A DNA stretch of 13,011 nt, from the NCBI GenBank assembly GCA_000437675.1, contig FR901761.1:1-13011 (forward strand), read 5' to 3'. Made by a program: the position numbers and the translations under genes. This document shows positions 6,077 to 13,011 of the stretch, piece after piece; the first letter of the stretch is position 1, and each line of letters opens with the position of its first letter. The notes under the pieces were generated by a model that had not been told where the DNA came from, searched no databases, and was given only the letters and a program-made list of their open reading frames with translations. The stretch comes from Prevotella sp. CAG:891 (GTDB taxonomy: Bacteria > Bacteroidota > Bacteroidia > Bacteroidales > Bacteroidaceae).

Positions 6077-6352
6077 CAACATGCACAACACAAAATCCAA
6101 TTCTTTTGGCCCTCTAATATCGCACCTCGAAATTTTCCCACACTCTAAAATGGGCATTCAGCCCTTTATTTACGGGCATTCCGGTTCATTTTTCACACGC
6201 AAAAAAAATGAAATCGGGATGTAACATTTTATCTCATGCCGATTCTCAAAACGTACAAAGCTGCAACGTTTAGTCTCACAAAAATGCTGCAGCCCCCATA
6301 CCTTTTTTGCTACTGATCACAAAGAACTTGGCCAGAAAAGGCGGGAAAAGCT
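6077..6352. other. Non-coding AT-rich spacer with a weak hairpin
   Basis: No convincing gene on either strand. TTCATTTTT (6185-6193) pairs with AAAAATGAA (6204-6212), flanked by CCG/CGG, giving an AT-rich hairpin with a run of eight A on the plus strand. GGGCATTC occurs twice (from 6153 and from 6173). The rest shows nothing I can name. The spacer separates the end of the plus-strand genes from the convergent minus-strand operon. Confidence 0.5.
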
Positions 6353-6412
6353 AAAACAAAAAGCCCCGTTTCTGAACGTCCGAAAGGTGTGGACGCGCTG
6401 AAACGGGGCTTT
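6353..6412 (-). terminator. Terminator of the minus-strand lipoprotein operon
   Basis: AAAGCCCCGTTTC (6360-6372) pairs perfectly with GAAACGGGGCTTT (6400-6412). Inside, CGTCC (6377-6381) pairs with GGACG (6391-6395). On the minus strand the stem is followed by TTTTTGTTTT (complement of 6362-6353). It lies 59 bases beyond the lipoprotein stop. The plus strand has only three T, so it works mainly for the minus strand. Confidence 0.93.
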
Positions 6413-6471
6413 GCCGTATATAATGGGGACGAAACGCAACAGACGCTTCGGTCCCGGACAACTATGCCAAA

Positions 6472-7197
6472 TTACTTGCCGGCCTTGGCCTGAACCACTT
6501 TAATTTGGGTTTTGATGCCGAGCGAGCTGAGGGTGAGCACAGCGGTACGTTCTGCGTCGGTGCTGTTGCGGTCAATAGCCAAAGGTACCACTTCGAGTTT
6601 GGCTGTTTCGAAGCCTTCGGTCTTTTTAGGACGTACCCAGCTTTCGGCTGAAGTCAACGTAGCATCGGCTGAAAAGAGCTTGATTTTAAGGCAATTCTTG
6701 ATTTCATCGCCCGTAGTGCCAGCTGCATCTACATTGAGCGTAAAGTTGTAAGTGGTGTTGCCGTTTTCGGTAACTGACTTTACGTTAGGCCAAATCACGT
6801 TGTGATAAGGATATTGCGTAAGCGTTTGCGAAACGGTACCGATTTTATCGAATGAACTGACTACGTCGATTTGCGTGCGACGCATCATACCGGTGGTATT
6901 GGGTTGCAGTTTGAGGTCGAGGCGGTTCGATGAGCTGAAGCCTGCAGGAATTTTTACGGTAAAGGGGGCGGGACGTCCGTTTTCCGAAATTTCCATCCAG
7001 GGGCAAGAGTTGGTGAGCGACCAAGAGTCGTAGCTGATTACGCGTACAGAGTCGACAGTTTGGTCGGCAAAGCACTGAATGCCTGAACTGGTCATGGGAT
7101 AGAACGAGGTGCTGTGGTATTCGTTGCCACCATCGTCGACACAAGCCGTAAAGGCTAATGATGCAGCTGCTACTGCAAGAAGTGATTTGATTTTCAT
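6472..7197 (-). CDS. Surface-type lipoprotein with BACON-like beta-sandwich domains
   Basis: A 241-residue secreted lipoprotein. Residues 1-18 are a Lys-started hydrophobic signal peptide, and the lipobox AFTAC gives lipidated Cys19. The following VDDGGNE resembles the acidic lipoprotein export signal that sends Bacteroidota lipoproteins to the cell surface. Residues about 45-128 look like a BACON/Ig-type sandwich, with DSWSLTNSCPWMEIS and ending SQTLTQYP. Residues about 140-236 look like a second one, ending ERTAVLTLSSLGIKTQIKVV. BACON domains are linked to carbohydrate or protein binding, but no enzyme domain is present and the ligand is unknown. It lies 251 bases downstream of secA on the same strand. 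No clear TAnnTTTG promoter was found in the gap, so it may be read through from secA. Confidence 0.85.
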   Translation of the reverse strand: MKIKSLLAVAAASLAFTACVDDGGNEYHSTSFYPMTSSGIQCFADQTVDSVRVISYDSWSLTNSCPWMEISENGRPAPFTVKIPAGFSSSNRLDLKLQPNTTGMMRRTQIDVVSSFDKIGTVSQTLTQYPYHNVIWPNVKSVTENGNTTYNFTLNVDAAGTTGDEIKNCLKIKLFSADATLTSAESWVRPKKTEGFETAKLEVVPLAIDRNSTDAERTAVLTLSSLGIKTQIKVVQAKAGK

Positions 7198-7239
7198 AAA
7201 GCGTTGAGGTTTAGTGTTTTTTAATAAAAAGGTATTTAC

Positions 7240-7253
7240 AAGTAGGCGTTGAA
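7240..7253 (+). repeat. Third copy of the AAGTAGnnGTTGAA motif
   Basis: AAGTAGGCGTTGAA here matches AAGTAGATGTTGAA at 7313-7326 at 12 of 14 positions. The second arm of that hairpin is a further inverted copy. All lie in the secA-lipoprotein gap; this may be a repeated protein-binding site or chance. Confidence 0.35.
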
Positions 7254-7312
7254 CTTTACTTCAAACCCTTCACATATCAAGGGCACCTACTTTCAGGATG
7301 CGTGTATGGAAT

Positions 7313-7365
7313 AAGTAGATGTTGAAAAATAATTTCGGCGAGAAACTAATTATCAACATCTACTT
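7313..7365 (-). terminator. Long hairpin in the gap between secA and the lipoprotein gene
   Basis: AAGTAGATGTTGA (7313-7325) pairs perfectly with TCAACATCTACTT (7353-7365). The 27 bases between allow further pairing, TTTC with GAAA around a TCGCC loop on the minus strand. It sits 83 bases after the secA stop. Neither side has a T-run, so it may be a weak terminator or an mRNA-stabilising or processing structure rather than a classical terminator. Confidence 0.45.
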
Positions 7366-7389
7366 AAAGAGGAGTATGCTTACTGAAGC

Positions 7390-7414
7390 TTAGCGCAGTC
7401 ACTGTTTAGCGCAG
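7390..7414. repeat. Short tandem-like repeat TTAGCGCAG x2
   Basis: TTAGCGCAG occurs at 7390-7398 and 7406-7414, a 16-bp period, 34 bases after the secA stop on the minus strand. The meaning is unknown. Confidence 0.35.
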
Positions 7415-7448
7415 GCGTTGCTCCATGCAATCGTATTGTACCCGTTGA

Positions 7449-10400
7449 TTAAGCCAATCCGCGTCCGTGGCAGTTTTTAAACTTCTTGCCACTTCCGCAA
7501 GGACACAAATCATTGCGTCCGGGTGTCTGATCCTTTACGATGGGCTGGTTGTTGTGTTCGCGAGTATCTTGTACTTCCGGCTGTCCGCTACCATCGAGCT
7601 GTTCGTGTTCGGTGGTAAGGTTCTGGGGCATTTCCTCTTGAGCGGGAGCTGCTTCCTGTACGTTCTGCGGAGCCTGTACGGGAATCTGTCCGCGCATAAG
7701 GGTCGATACCGTTTCGTTGTTGATGCGATTCACCATCTTGTCGAACAACTGTACGCTTTCGAGTTTAAATACGAGAAGCGGGTCTTTTTGTTCGTACGAA
7801 GCGTTCTGAACAGACTTCTTGAGTTCATCGAGTTCGCGGAGGTTTTCTTTCCATGCATCGTCGATGTTGTGAAGCAGGATGGCCTTTTCAAAGTCGTTAA
7901 CCACTTCCTTCGACTCAGAGGTGTAAGCCTTTTCAAGGTTGGTGCGAATGTTGTAAACCAGTTTGCCGTCGGTGATGGGCACAAGGATATTTTCGTACAT
8001 CTGTCCCTGATTTTCGTACACCTGCTTGATAACGGGCATAGCCACTTCAGCAAGGCGGTCGGTTTTGCGACGGAAAGCCTCGACAACAGCCTGGAATGCC
8101 TTTTCGTAAAGGTCGTCGCGCTTCATACCTTCGAACTCAGCTTCAGTAAACGGAACTTCGATGGCAAAAATTTCGATGAATCCATCACGGCATCCTTCGT
8201 AATCGTTCTTATCGATAATGTTGATTACGCGGTCCCACAACATATTGGCAATGTCCATACCTACACGTTCGCCCATCAAAGCATGACGGCGCTTTTCGTA
8301 GATAACGGTACGCTGCTTGTTCATCACATCATCGTATTCGAGCAAACGCTTACGGATACCGAAGTTGTTTTCTTCGACCTTACGCTGTGCACGTTCGATG
8401 CTGTTGTTAATCATCTTGGCTTCAATCATTTCGCCTTCCTTAAAGCCGAGTTTGTCCATGACGCGAGCAATGCGTTCCGAAGCAAACAGACGCATAAGGT
8501 TGTCTTCGAGCGAAACAAAGAATACAGACGAACCGGGGTCACCCTGACGACCGGCACGACCACGGAGCTGACGGTCAACGCGGCGGCTTTCGTGACGTTC
8601 GGTACCGATGATGGCCAAACCACCTGCTTCCTTCACGGTGTCAGAGAGTTTGATGTCGGTACCACGACCGGCCATGTTCGTTGCAATGGTTACGGCACCG
8701 AGCAGACGTTCTTCGGTAGTTACATCGCCATTGAGGCTGTTCTGCTTCATGTACTGCGTAGCTTCGGCCTTGGTGGTGAAGGGCGTGCCGTCTGAAGCAA
8801 GGTAAACCGTTCCCTTATTGCTCTGACCGGCAAGGGCCACGATGTCAGCTTCCTTCTGGTGAAGTTTGGCATTGAGCACCTGGTGACCGATGTGACGGAG
8901 GTCGAGCATACGGCTGAGCAACTCACTGACATCGACGCTGGTAGTACCTACGAGCACAGGGCGGCCGGCAAAACGCATCTTTTCAATTTCTTCGATAACA
9001 GCCTTGTACTTCTCGCGCTTGGTTTTGTACACGCGGTCGTTCATGTCGACACGCTGCACGCGACGGTTGGTAGGAATTTCCACCACGTCGAGTTTATAAA
9101 TATTCCAGAACTCACCGGCTTCGGTACTTGCGGTACCGGTCATACCCGAGAGTTTGTGGTACATACGGAAGTAGTTCTGCAGCGTAATGGTGGCAAAGGT
9201 CTGCGTAGCGGCTTCCACCTTTACGTGTTCCTTGGCTTCAACAGCCTGGTGCAAACCATCGCTCCAACGACGACCTTCCATGATACGTCCGGTCTGTTCG
9301 TCGACGATTTTTACCTGTCCGTCCATCACCACATATTCCTCGTTGTTGCGGAACATGGTGTAGGCCTTGAGAAGCTGCAGAATGGTGTGTACACGCTCTG
9401 ACTTGATGGCATAGTCCTGCAAAAGGGCATCCTTGCGTGCCACGCGTTCCTCGTCGCTAAGCGACTTGTTGGCTTCGAGTTCAGAGAGTTCGGCCGTGAT
9501 GTCGGGGAGTACGAAGAGCTGATCGTCCTGCATCTGGTCGGCCAACCATTTGTTACCCTTATCGGTAAGGTCGACGCTGTGCATTTTTTCGTCAACCACG
9601 AAGTAAAGGGGTTCAACCGCTTCGGGCATTCGGCGGTTGTTATTTTCCATATAAATTTCCTCGGTCTTGAGCATACCGGCCTTAACACCGTTTTCAGAGA
9701 GGAACTTAATGAGCGGATTGTTCTTGGGCAACGCCTTGTGGCTGCGGTAAAGCTGAAGGAAACCTTCTTCTTCCTTTTTCTTGTCGCCCGAAGCAATCAT
9801 TTGCTTGGCTTCGGCAAGATACTGCGTAGCGAGTTTGCGCTGCACTTCAACCAAACGTTCAACGAGGGGCTGATACTGTTCGAAAAGCTGGTCATCGCCC
9901 TTAGGCACAGGACCTGAAATGATGAGCGGCGTACGGGCATCGTCAATCAACACGGAGTCGACCTCATCGACGATAGCATAGTTGTGACGACGCTGCACAA
10001 GGTCCTTGGGGCTCATGGCCATGTTGTCGCGCAGGTAGTCGAAACCGAATTCGTTGTTCGTACCAAAGGTGATGTCGGCCTGATAAGCGCGACGGCGCGA
10101 TTCAGAGTTAGGCTGGTGCTTATCGATACAGTCTACCGAAAGTCCGTGGAACATATAGAGCGGGCCCATCCATTCAGAGTCACGCTTGGCCAGATAGTCG
10201 TTAACCGTTACCACGTGTACACCGTTACCCGTCAATGCGTTAAGGAATACAGGCAAGGTTGCCACAAGGGTTTTACCTTCACCCGTTGCCATTTCGGCAA
10301 TCTTACCCTGCGTCAGAACGACACCGCCGAAGAGCTGAACATCGTAGTGTACCATGTTCCACTTCAAGTCGTTACCGCCGGCAAGCCAGTGGTTCTGATA

Positions 10401-10859
10401 AATAGCCTTATCGCCTTCGATGCGTACGAAGTCGTGCATGGCAGCGAGTTCGCGGTCGAAGTCGGTGGCAGTTACCTCGATGGTATCATTCTCTGAGAAA
10501 CGGCGAGCCGTATCTTTCACGATGGCAAAGGCGTCGGGCAAAGCAGCGGTAAGTGCTTCTTCCATGCGGTCGAGCACCTGTTCCTCGAGTTTGTCGATTT
10601 GGTTAAAAATCACGGCACGGTCCTCGATGGGCGTAGCGTCGATTTTAGCCTTGAGTTCATCGATTTTGGCTTTCAAGTCGTCGGCCGAACTTTGAATGTT
10701 GTGTTGCAGTTCTTTCGTTTTGGCACGCAAGCCGTCGTTATCGAGCTGCTGAATGGCGGGATAAGCGGCCTTCACCTTTTCCACCCACGGCTGAATGAGT
10801 TTCATATCGCGGGTTGACTTGTTACCGAAAAGTTTGCTGAGAATTTTATTGATATCCAT
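7449..10859 (-). CDS. secA: Preprotein translocase ATPase SecA
   Basis: A 1136-residue motor ATPase that drives unfolded preproteins through SecYEG. NBD1 holds Walker A MATGEGKT (190-197) and DEVD (298-301); NBD2 holds MAGRGTDI (729-736) and the following GTERHESRR and QLRGRAGRQGD helicase motifs. EGRRWSDGLHQAVEAKE and the QNYFRMYHKLSGMTGTA stretch are hallmark SecA. The C-terminal zinc motif is Cys1119, Cys1121, Cys1130, His1131 (CPCGSGKKFKNCH), used for SecB/ribosome contact. It is longer than the roughly 900 residues of E. coli SecA because of a coiled-coil insert at about 55-100, a PPXD insert at about 320-420 (Lys/Glu-rich), and residues 683-721 between the AGQ segment and AVTIATN. The first two are usual in the phylum as I recall; the third seems unusual. 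The ATG at 10859 gives the typical start MDINKILSKLFG. It follows the phosphatase-like gene by 197 bases. Confidence 0.97.
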   Translation of the reverse strand: MDINKILSKLFGNKSTRDMKLIQPWVEKVKAAYPAIQQLDNDGLRAKTKELQHNIQSSADDLKAKIDELKAKIDATPIEDRAVIFNQIDKLEEQVLDRMEEALTAALPDAFAIVKDTARRFSENDTIEVTATDFDRELAAMHDFVRIEGDKAIYQNHWLAGGNDLKWNMVHYDVQLFGGVVLTQGKIAEMATGEGKTLVATLPVFLNALTGNGVHVVTVNDYLAKRDSEWMGPLYMFHGLSVDCIDKHQPNSESRRRAYQADITFGTNNEFGFDYLRDNMAMSPKDLVQRRHNYAIVDEVDSVLIDDARTPLIISGPVPKGDDQLFEQYQPLVERLVEVQRKLATQYLAEAKQMIASGDKKKEEEGFLQLYRSHKALPKNNPLIKFLSENGVKAGMLKTEEIYMENNNRRMPEAVEPLYFVVDEKMHSVDLTDKGNKWLADQMQDDQLFVLPDITAELSELEANKSLSDEERVARKDALLQDYAIKSERVHTILQLLKAYTMFRNNEEYVVMDGQVKIVDEQTGRIMEGRRWSDGLHQAVEAKEHVKVEAATQTFATITLQNYFRMYHKLSGMTGTASTEAGEFWNIYKLDVVEIPTNRRVQRVDMNDRVYKTKREKYKAVIEEIEKMRFAGRPVLVGTTSVDVSELLSRMLDLRHIGHQVLNAKLHQKEADIVALAGQSNKGTVYLASDGTPFTTKAEATQYMKQNSLNGDVTTEERLLGAVTIATNMAGRGTDIKLSDTVKEAGGLAIIGTERHESRRVDRQLRGRAGRQGDPGSSVFFVSLEDNLMRLFASERIARVMDKLGFKEGEMIEAKMINNSIERAQRKVEENNFGIRKRLLEYDDVMNKQRTVIYEKRRHALMGERVGMDIANMLWDRVINIIDKNDYEGCRDGFIEIFAIEVPFTEAEFEGMKRDDLYEKAFQAVVEAFRRKTDRLAEVAMPVIKQVYENQGQMYENILVPITDGKLVYNIRTNLEKAYTSESKEVVNDFEKAILLHNIDDAWKENLRELDELKKSVQNASYEQKDPLLVFKLESVQLFDKMVNRINNETVSTLMRGQIPVQAPQNVQEAAPAQEEMPQNLTTEHEQLDGSGQPEVQDTREHNNQPIVKDQTPGRNDLCPCGSGKKFKNCHGRGLA

Positions 10860-11056
10860 TGTTTTGTTTGTTTCTGAATTGTCGGGTCACACGCTGTGAT
10901 GCCGCGAGCGGTTCGCAGTGCATGGCATTGCCGTGGATAAGTTTTGTTTAAATGTAAAACGGCTAACGGTCGGGCAACCCGGAATTTGTTGACTTTTGAT
11001 TTACGCGACTGCAAAAGCAGCCCGGTTGAAAATGCTGAAGTTAGGGAAGCCCGACC
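10860..11056 (-). other. Spacer upstream of secA with GC-rich inverted repeats
   Basis: No gene is seen. GGTCGGGC (10968-10975) is the exact reverse complement of GCCCGACC (11049-11056), and AACCCGG / CCCGGTT-like segments lie between. CTGCAAAAGCAG (11009-11020) and TCACA/TGTGA (10887-10899) are small hairpins. No clear TAnnTTTG promoter is seen for secA, so the region may be a transcribed leader with secA read from the upstream genes. Confidence 0.4.
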
Positions 11057-12679
11057 TTAGAACAAGGGGGCCACGCCGCAAGCATTCGGAGCGCGTATGC
11101 GTATAGCCTTCGAAATGGTGGGGGCTATACAGTCAACAGAGACGGGGGTGCGCAGTTTTTCGGCTATCACTCCCTGTCCGAAGAATATAATGGGGAATGG
11201 AATATACGATTCGCGGGCCAGCTGGTCGTCGCCCTGAGTTTGGTTCACATAGTGCCAGCCGGGAGCAACTTCTATTAAGATGTCGCCCGAATAGCGCGGA
11301 TTGTAACCGCCACGAATGCGGCTGATACCGGGCGTCCACGCTCCTTGCAGCAAGCGTGTCGAGGTGTAAACGTCCTTCACTCCCGCAAGTTGCAGCAGAA
11401 AGTCCTGCGAACGTTCCAGCATTTCGGCAAGACTTATTTGTCGCTGTTCAATCAACTTGTGGTTCAAATAAACCTGCGTGCCAAAAGTAGTTTCAACAAA
11501 TTGTCCCTGACCGTAAATGGCCACGAGGTACATATTGAGCAAAGCTGCCGCACGTTCCACATCGAAAGTACCTGTGGGGATGCGGTACTTTGAAAGGTCG
11601 GTTTTATTTTCGTCGGCATAGCCCGTCGAAGTCAACACAAAGAGTGCGTTACCGGGGCCTACTTTGCGTTCAACGCTTTTGATGAGTCCGGCAAGTGCCT
11701 GATCAAGCCGCACGTAAGTGTCCTGCTGCTCGATATGGGCATCGACCACCGAGCGGTGTTCAAAGTTGCCGGCATAAAAGGTTACTGCCAGATAGTCGGT
11801 CACATCGTCGGCACCAATCATCGTGGCATTCAAGCACTGATTGGCTGCACGCAGCACTTCCTCATTGACCAAGCCACTGGTTTTGAACGAAGCAAAACGG
11901 CTTTCGCCCTTGAATTTATACGAGAAGGGTTTGTGTACGCCGCCTGAAAGGAAGTATGAGAAACTGCCTACCAGGTTATTCGTAGGGTTCCAGGTAATCT
12001 GTCCGATGCGGTCGTCAAGTCCTTCATCGTTGAGCACCGTTACCCAAGCGGGCAAAGTCGGAGCATAGTAAGAGGTTGAGCACCACTGTCCCGTACGGTC
12101 GTCAATCCAGAAAGCGCCATCGGCTGCATGTCCGGCGGTCAGGATGGCGGCTTCGCGGTAAGGTGCCAAGCCATACACCAAGGCTTTTCCCGTAGTGGCC
12201 ACTTTGAGTTCGTCGCTCAAAGTCGACACGCCCAGATAGCTGGGTGCCGAAGCGTCTGAAGTTTGCAAGCCGGCATAGTGGCTATCGTCCACACAGAACA
12301 CCGGGCGAAGTGTTTCGCGGTTCATCCACTGTCGGCCCACGATGCCATGATTATAGGGCGTCGTTCCGCAAACAAAAGTGGCTGCGGCCGAAGCCAAATC
12401 GGGGCGGTAATGGGGATATTCAGCCTGCGTATAGACGCGGCCTTCATTCAGCAAACGCGCAAAGCCCTCATTCCCATAAAGGGGCATGAAGGCGTGCATA
12501 TAGTCGGTTCGCAGTTGATCGACCAATATGTTTACCACCACGCGCGGAATGCCGTTTTTATGAGCTGTTGCTTTGGCTTCGGACACCGAAAGTACGGTCA
12601 TGGCCGTCAGCAGCGACAGCAGCAGGGGCAGCCGCGAGGCAGTTGTGTGTTGCAGTGAACGATGTGATAAAGGATTCAT
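11057..12679 (-). CDS. Alkaline-phosphatase-superfamily protein, secreted, probably inactive
   Basis: A 540-residue exported protein. Residues about 16-36 form a signal peptide ending SEAKA, without a lipobox Cys. The fold matches the PafA-like type I phosphodiesterase/phosphatase group: VVVNILVDQLRTDY (47-60) with metal ligand Asp54, GTTPYNHGIVG (105-115), TAGHAADGAFWIDD (181-194), IPFPIIFFG (493-501). However, the T-x-PGHA nucleophile segment is replaced by YRPDLASAAAT (91-101), the metal-binding Asp-His after the LT strand is replaced by Ser351-Thr352-Gly353 (LTSTGYAD), and the C-terminal His of the HGS motif is replaced in ARESYIPF (488-495). Lys of the active-site KDR is Pro173; Arg175 stays. 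It is intact and long, hence not a decayed gene; a binding or structural role is likely. It begins 56 bases after the Lnb/DUF4105-like gene, so they are probably co-transcribed. Confidence 0.85.
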   Translation of the reverse strand: MNPLSHRSLQHTTASRLPLLLSLLTAMTVLSVSEAKATAHKNGIPRVVVNILVDQLRTDYMHAFMPLYGNEGFARLLNEGRVYTQAEYPHYRPDLASAAATFVCGTTPYNHGIVGRQWMNRETLRPVFCVDDSHYAGLQTSDASAPSYLGVSTLSDELKVATTGKALVYGLAPYREAAILTAGHAADGAFWIDDRTGQWCSTSYYAPTLPAWVTVLNDEGLDDRIGQITWNPTNNLVGSFSYFLSGGVHKPFSYKFKGESRFASFKTSGLVNEEVLRAANQCLNATMIGADDVTDYLAVTFYAGNFEHRSVVDAHIEQQDTYVRLDQALAGLIKSVERKVGPGNALFVLTSTGYADENKTDLSKYRIPTGTFDVERAAALLNMYLVAIYGQGQFVETTFGTQVYLNHKLIEQRQISLAEMLERSQDFLLQLAGVKDVYTSTRLLQGAWTPGISRIRGGYNPRYSGDILIEVAPGWHYVNQTQGDDQLARESYIPFPIIFFGQGVIAEKLRTPVSVDCIAPTISKAIRIRAPNACGVAPLF

Positions 12680-12697
12680 TGCACGTTATTACTTGAT

Positions 12698-12715
12698 ACC
12701 ATCTGAAAAGACGGT
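12698..12715 (-). other. Small hairpin in the intergenic gap before the phosphatase-like gene
   Basis: On the minus strand ACCGTCT pairs with AGATGGT (one G-T pair) around TTTC, between the stop at 12736 and the start at 12679. No T-run follows, so it is more likely a weak regulatory or processing hairpin than a terminator. Confidence 0.3.
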
Positions 12716-12735
12716 GTTACTTTTTTCTGAAGCGG

Positions 12736-13011
12736 TTATGATTTGAGAAATTTGAAATGTGCCACTACGCGCACGGCCAAGGCGGCGATAATCAGATACA
12801 CCTCGGCGGGATAATGCTGCAAACCGCAAAGGCCGAGCAGCAGGGCTACCGCCAACATAAGGCCTTGCACATACTGACCTGCGAAGCGGCGGTGATTGGT
12901 GGCATACTTCATGAACCAGGGCAGAAAAAGCAGAGGCAACGGATTAAAAAGTGCCAGCAAGCAATTACTGCCAACGGCGGGATGAGCCGAGAAGAAGAAC
13001 AGGAATGCCAC
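12736..13011 (-). CDS. C-terminal end of an Lnb/DUF4105-like membrane protein (partial)
   Basis: The last 92 codons of a gene whose beginning lies beyond the right edge; the edge codon GTG is read as internal Val. The piece is very hydrophobic: FLFFFSAHPAVGSNCLLALF, then NPLPLLFLPWF, then two further membrane stretches (LMLAVALLLGLCGL and VYLIIAALAVRVVA), ending KFLKS. The FFFSxHPxxxxNxLLxLFNPLPL pattern is typical of the C-terminal membrane part of Bacteroidota DUF4105 proteins, now named after Lnb, a lipoprotein N-acyltransferase. The catalytic periplasmic domain is not in the window. The following gene starts 56 bases later on the same strand. Family assignment rests on memory of this pattern. 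Confidence 0.65.
   Translation of the reverse strand: MAFLFFFSAHPAVGSNCLLALFNPLPLLFLPWFMKYATNHRRFAGQYVQGLMLAVALLLGLCGLQHYPAEVYLIIAALAVRVVAHFKFLKS

Noticed and set aside
6024..6224. A 66-codon plus-strand open frame in the intergenic region
   Set aside because: It runs through the 39-base repeat and a hairpin, has no conserved pattern, no upstream promoter and random composition.
7467..8795. A 442-codon open frame antisense to secA (with others up to 10817)
   Set aside because: It lies wholly within secA, whose motifs are unmistakable. It has no promoter or family signature and has shadow-like composition.

Overview
The window looks like chromosomal DNA from a Bacteroidota member, most likely Bacteroidales and perhaps Prevotellaceae. 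The signs are a DUF5606 protein, a long Bacteroidota-type SecA, a BACON-like lipoprotein with an acidic stretch after the lipobox, an Lnb/DUF4105-type protein, and two promoters of the phylum's -33 TTTG / -7 TAnnTTTG class, both with 20 bp spacing. Species cannot be fixed from the sequence.

Left part, plus strand (1-5940). A perfect hairpin and a promoter precede a DUF5606 gene (112-540). A strong terminator separates it from an unrecognised membrane-anchored His-rich small protein (689-1177). A 338-base spacer holding a terminator, nested inverted repeats and a strong promoter leads to nrdJ (1516-4080), a class II B12-dependent ribonucleotide reductase with a GTG start. The 220 bases after nrdJ contain two strong hairpins whose arms can re-pair in a mutually exclusive way, resembling an attenuator. 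Right after them lies a single-frame fusion of dihydroneopterin aldolase (FolB) and a HAD phosphatase (4301-5299), then a GNAT acetyltransferase (5333-5872) and a bidirectional terminator.

Middle (5940-6471). This has no convincing protein gene. It carries two copies of a 39-base repeat, a hairpin, a possible minus-strand -7 promoter element, and the terminator of the next minus-strand gene.

Right part, minus strand (6472-13011). Read from right to left: the C-terminal end of an Lnb/DUF4105-like membrane protein, an alkaline-phosphatase-superfamily protein that has lost most catalytic residues, secA, and a BACON-like lipoprotein. All four concern the envelope or secretion: SecA drives export, the Lnb family acts on lipoproteins, and the last gene is itself an exported lipoprotein.

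The most promising leads are the FolB-HAD fusion, which could supply the poorly defined dihydroneopterin-phosphate phosphatase of folate synthesis; the attenuator-like leader in front of it; the conserved-fold but apparently inactive phosphatase beside the Lnb-like gene; a 39-residue insertion in SecA NBD2; and the repeat-bearing intergenic region with a possible small RNA.
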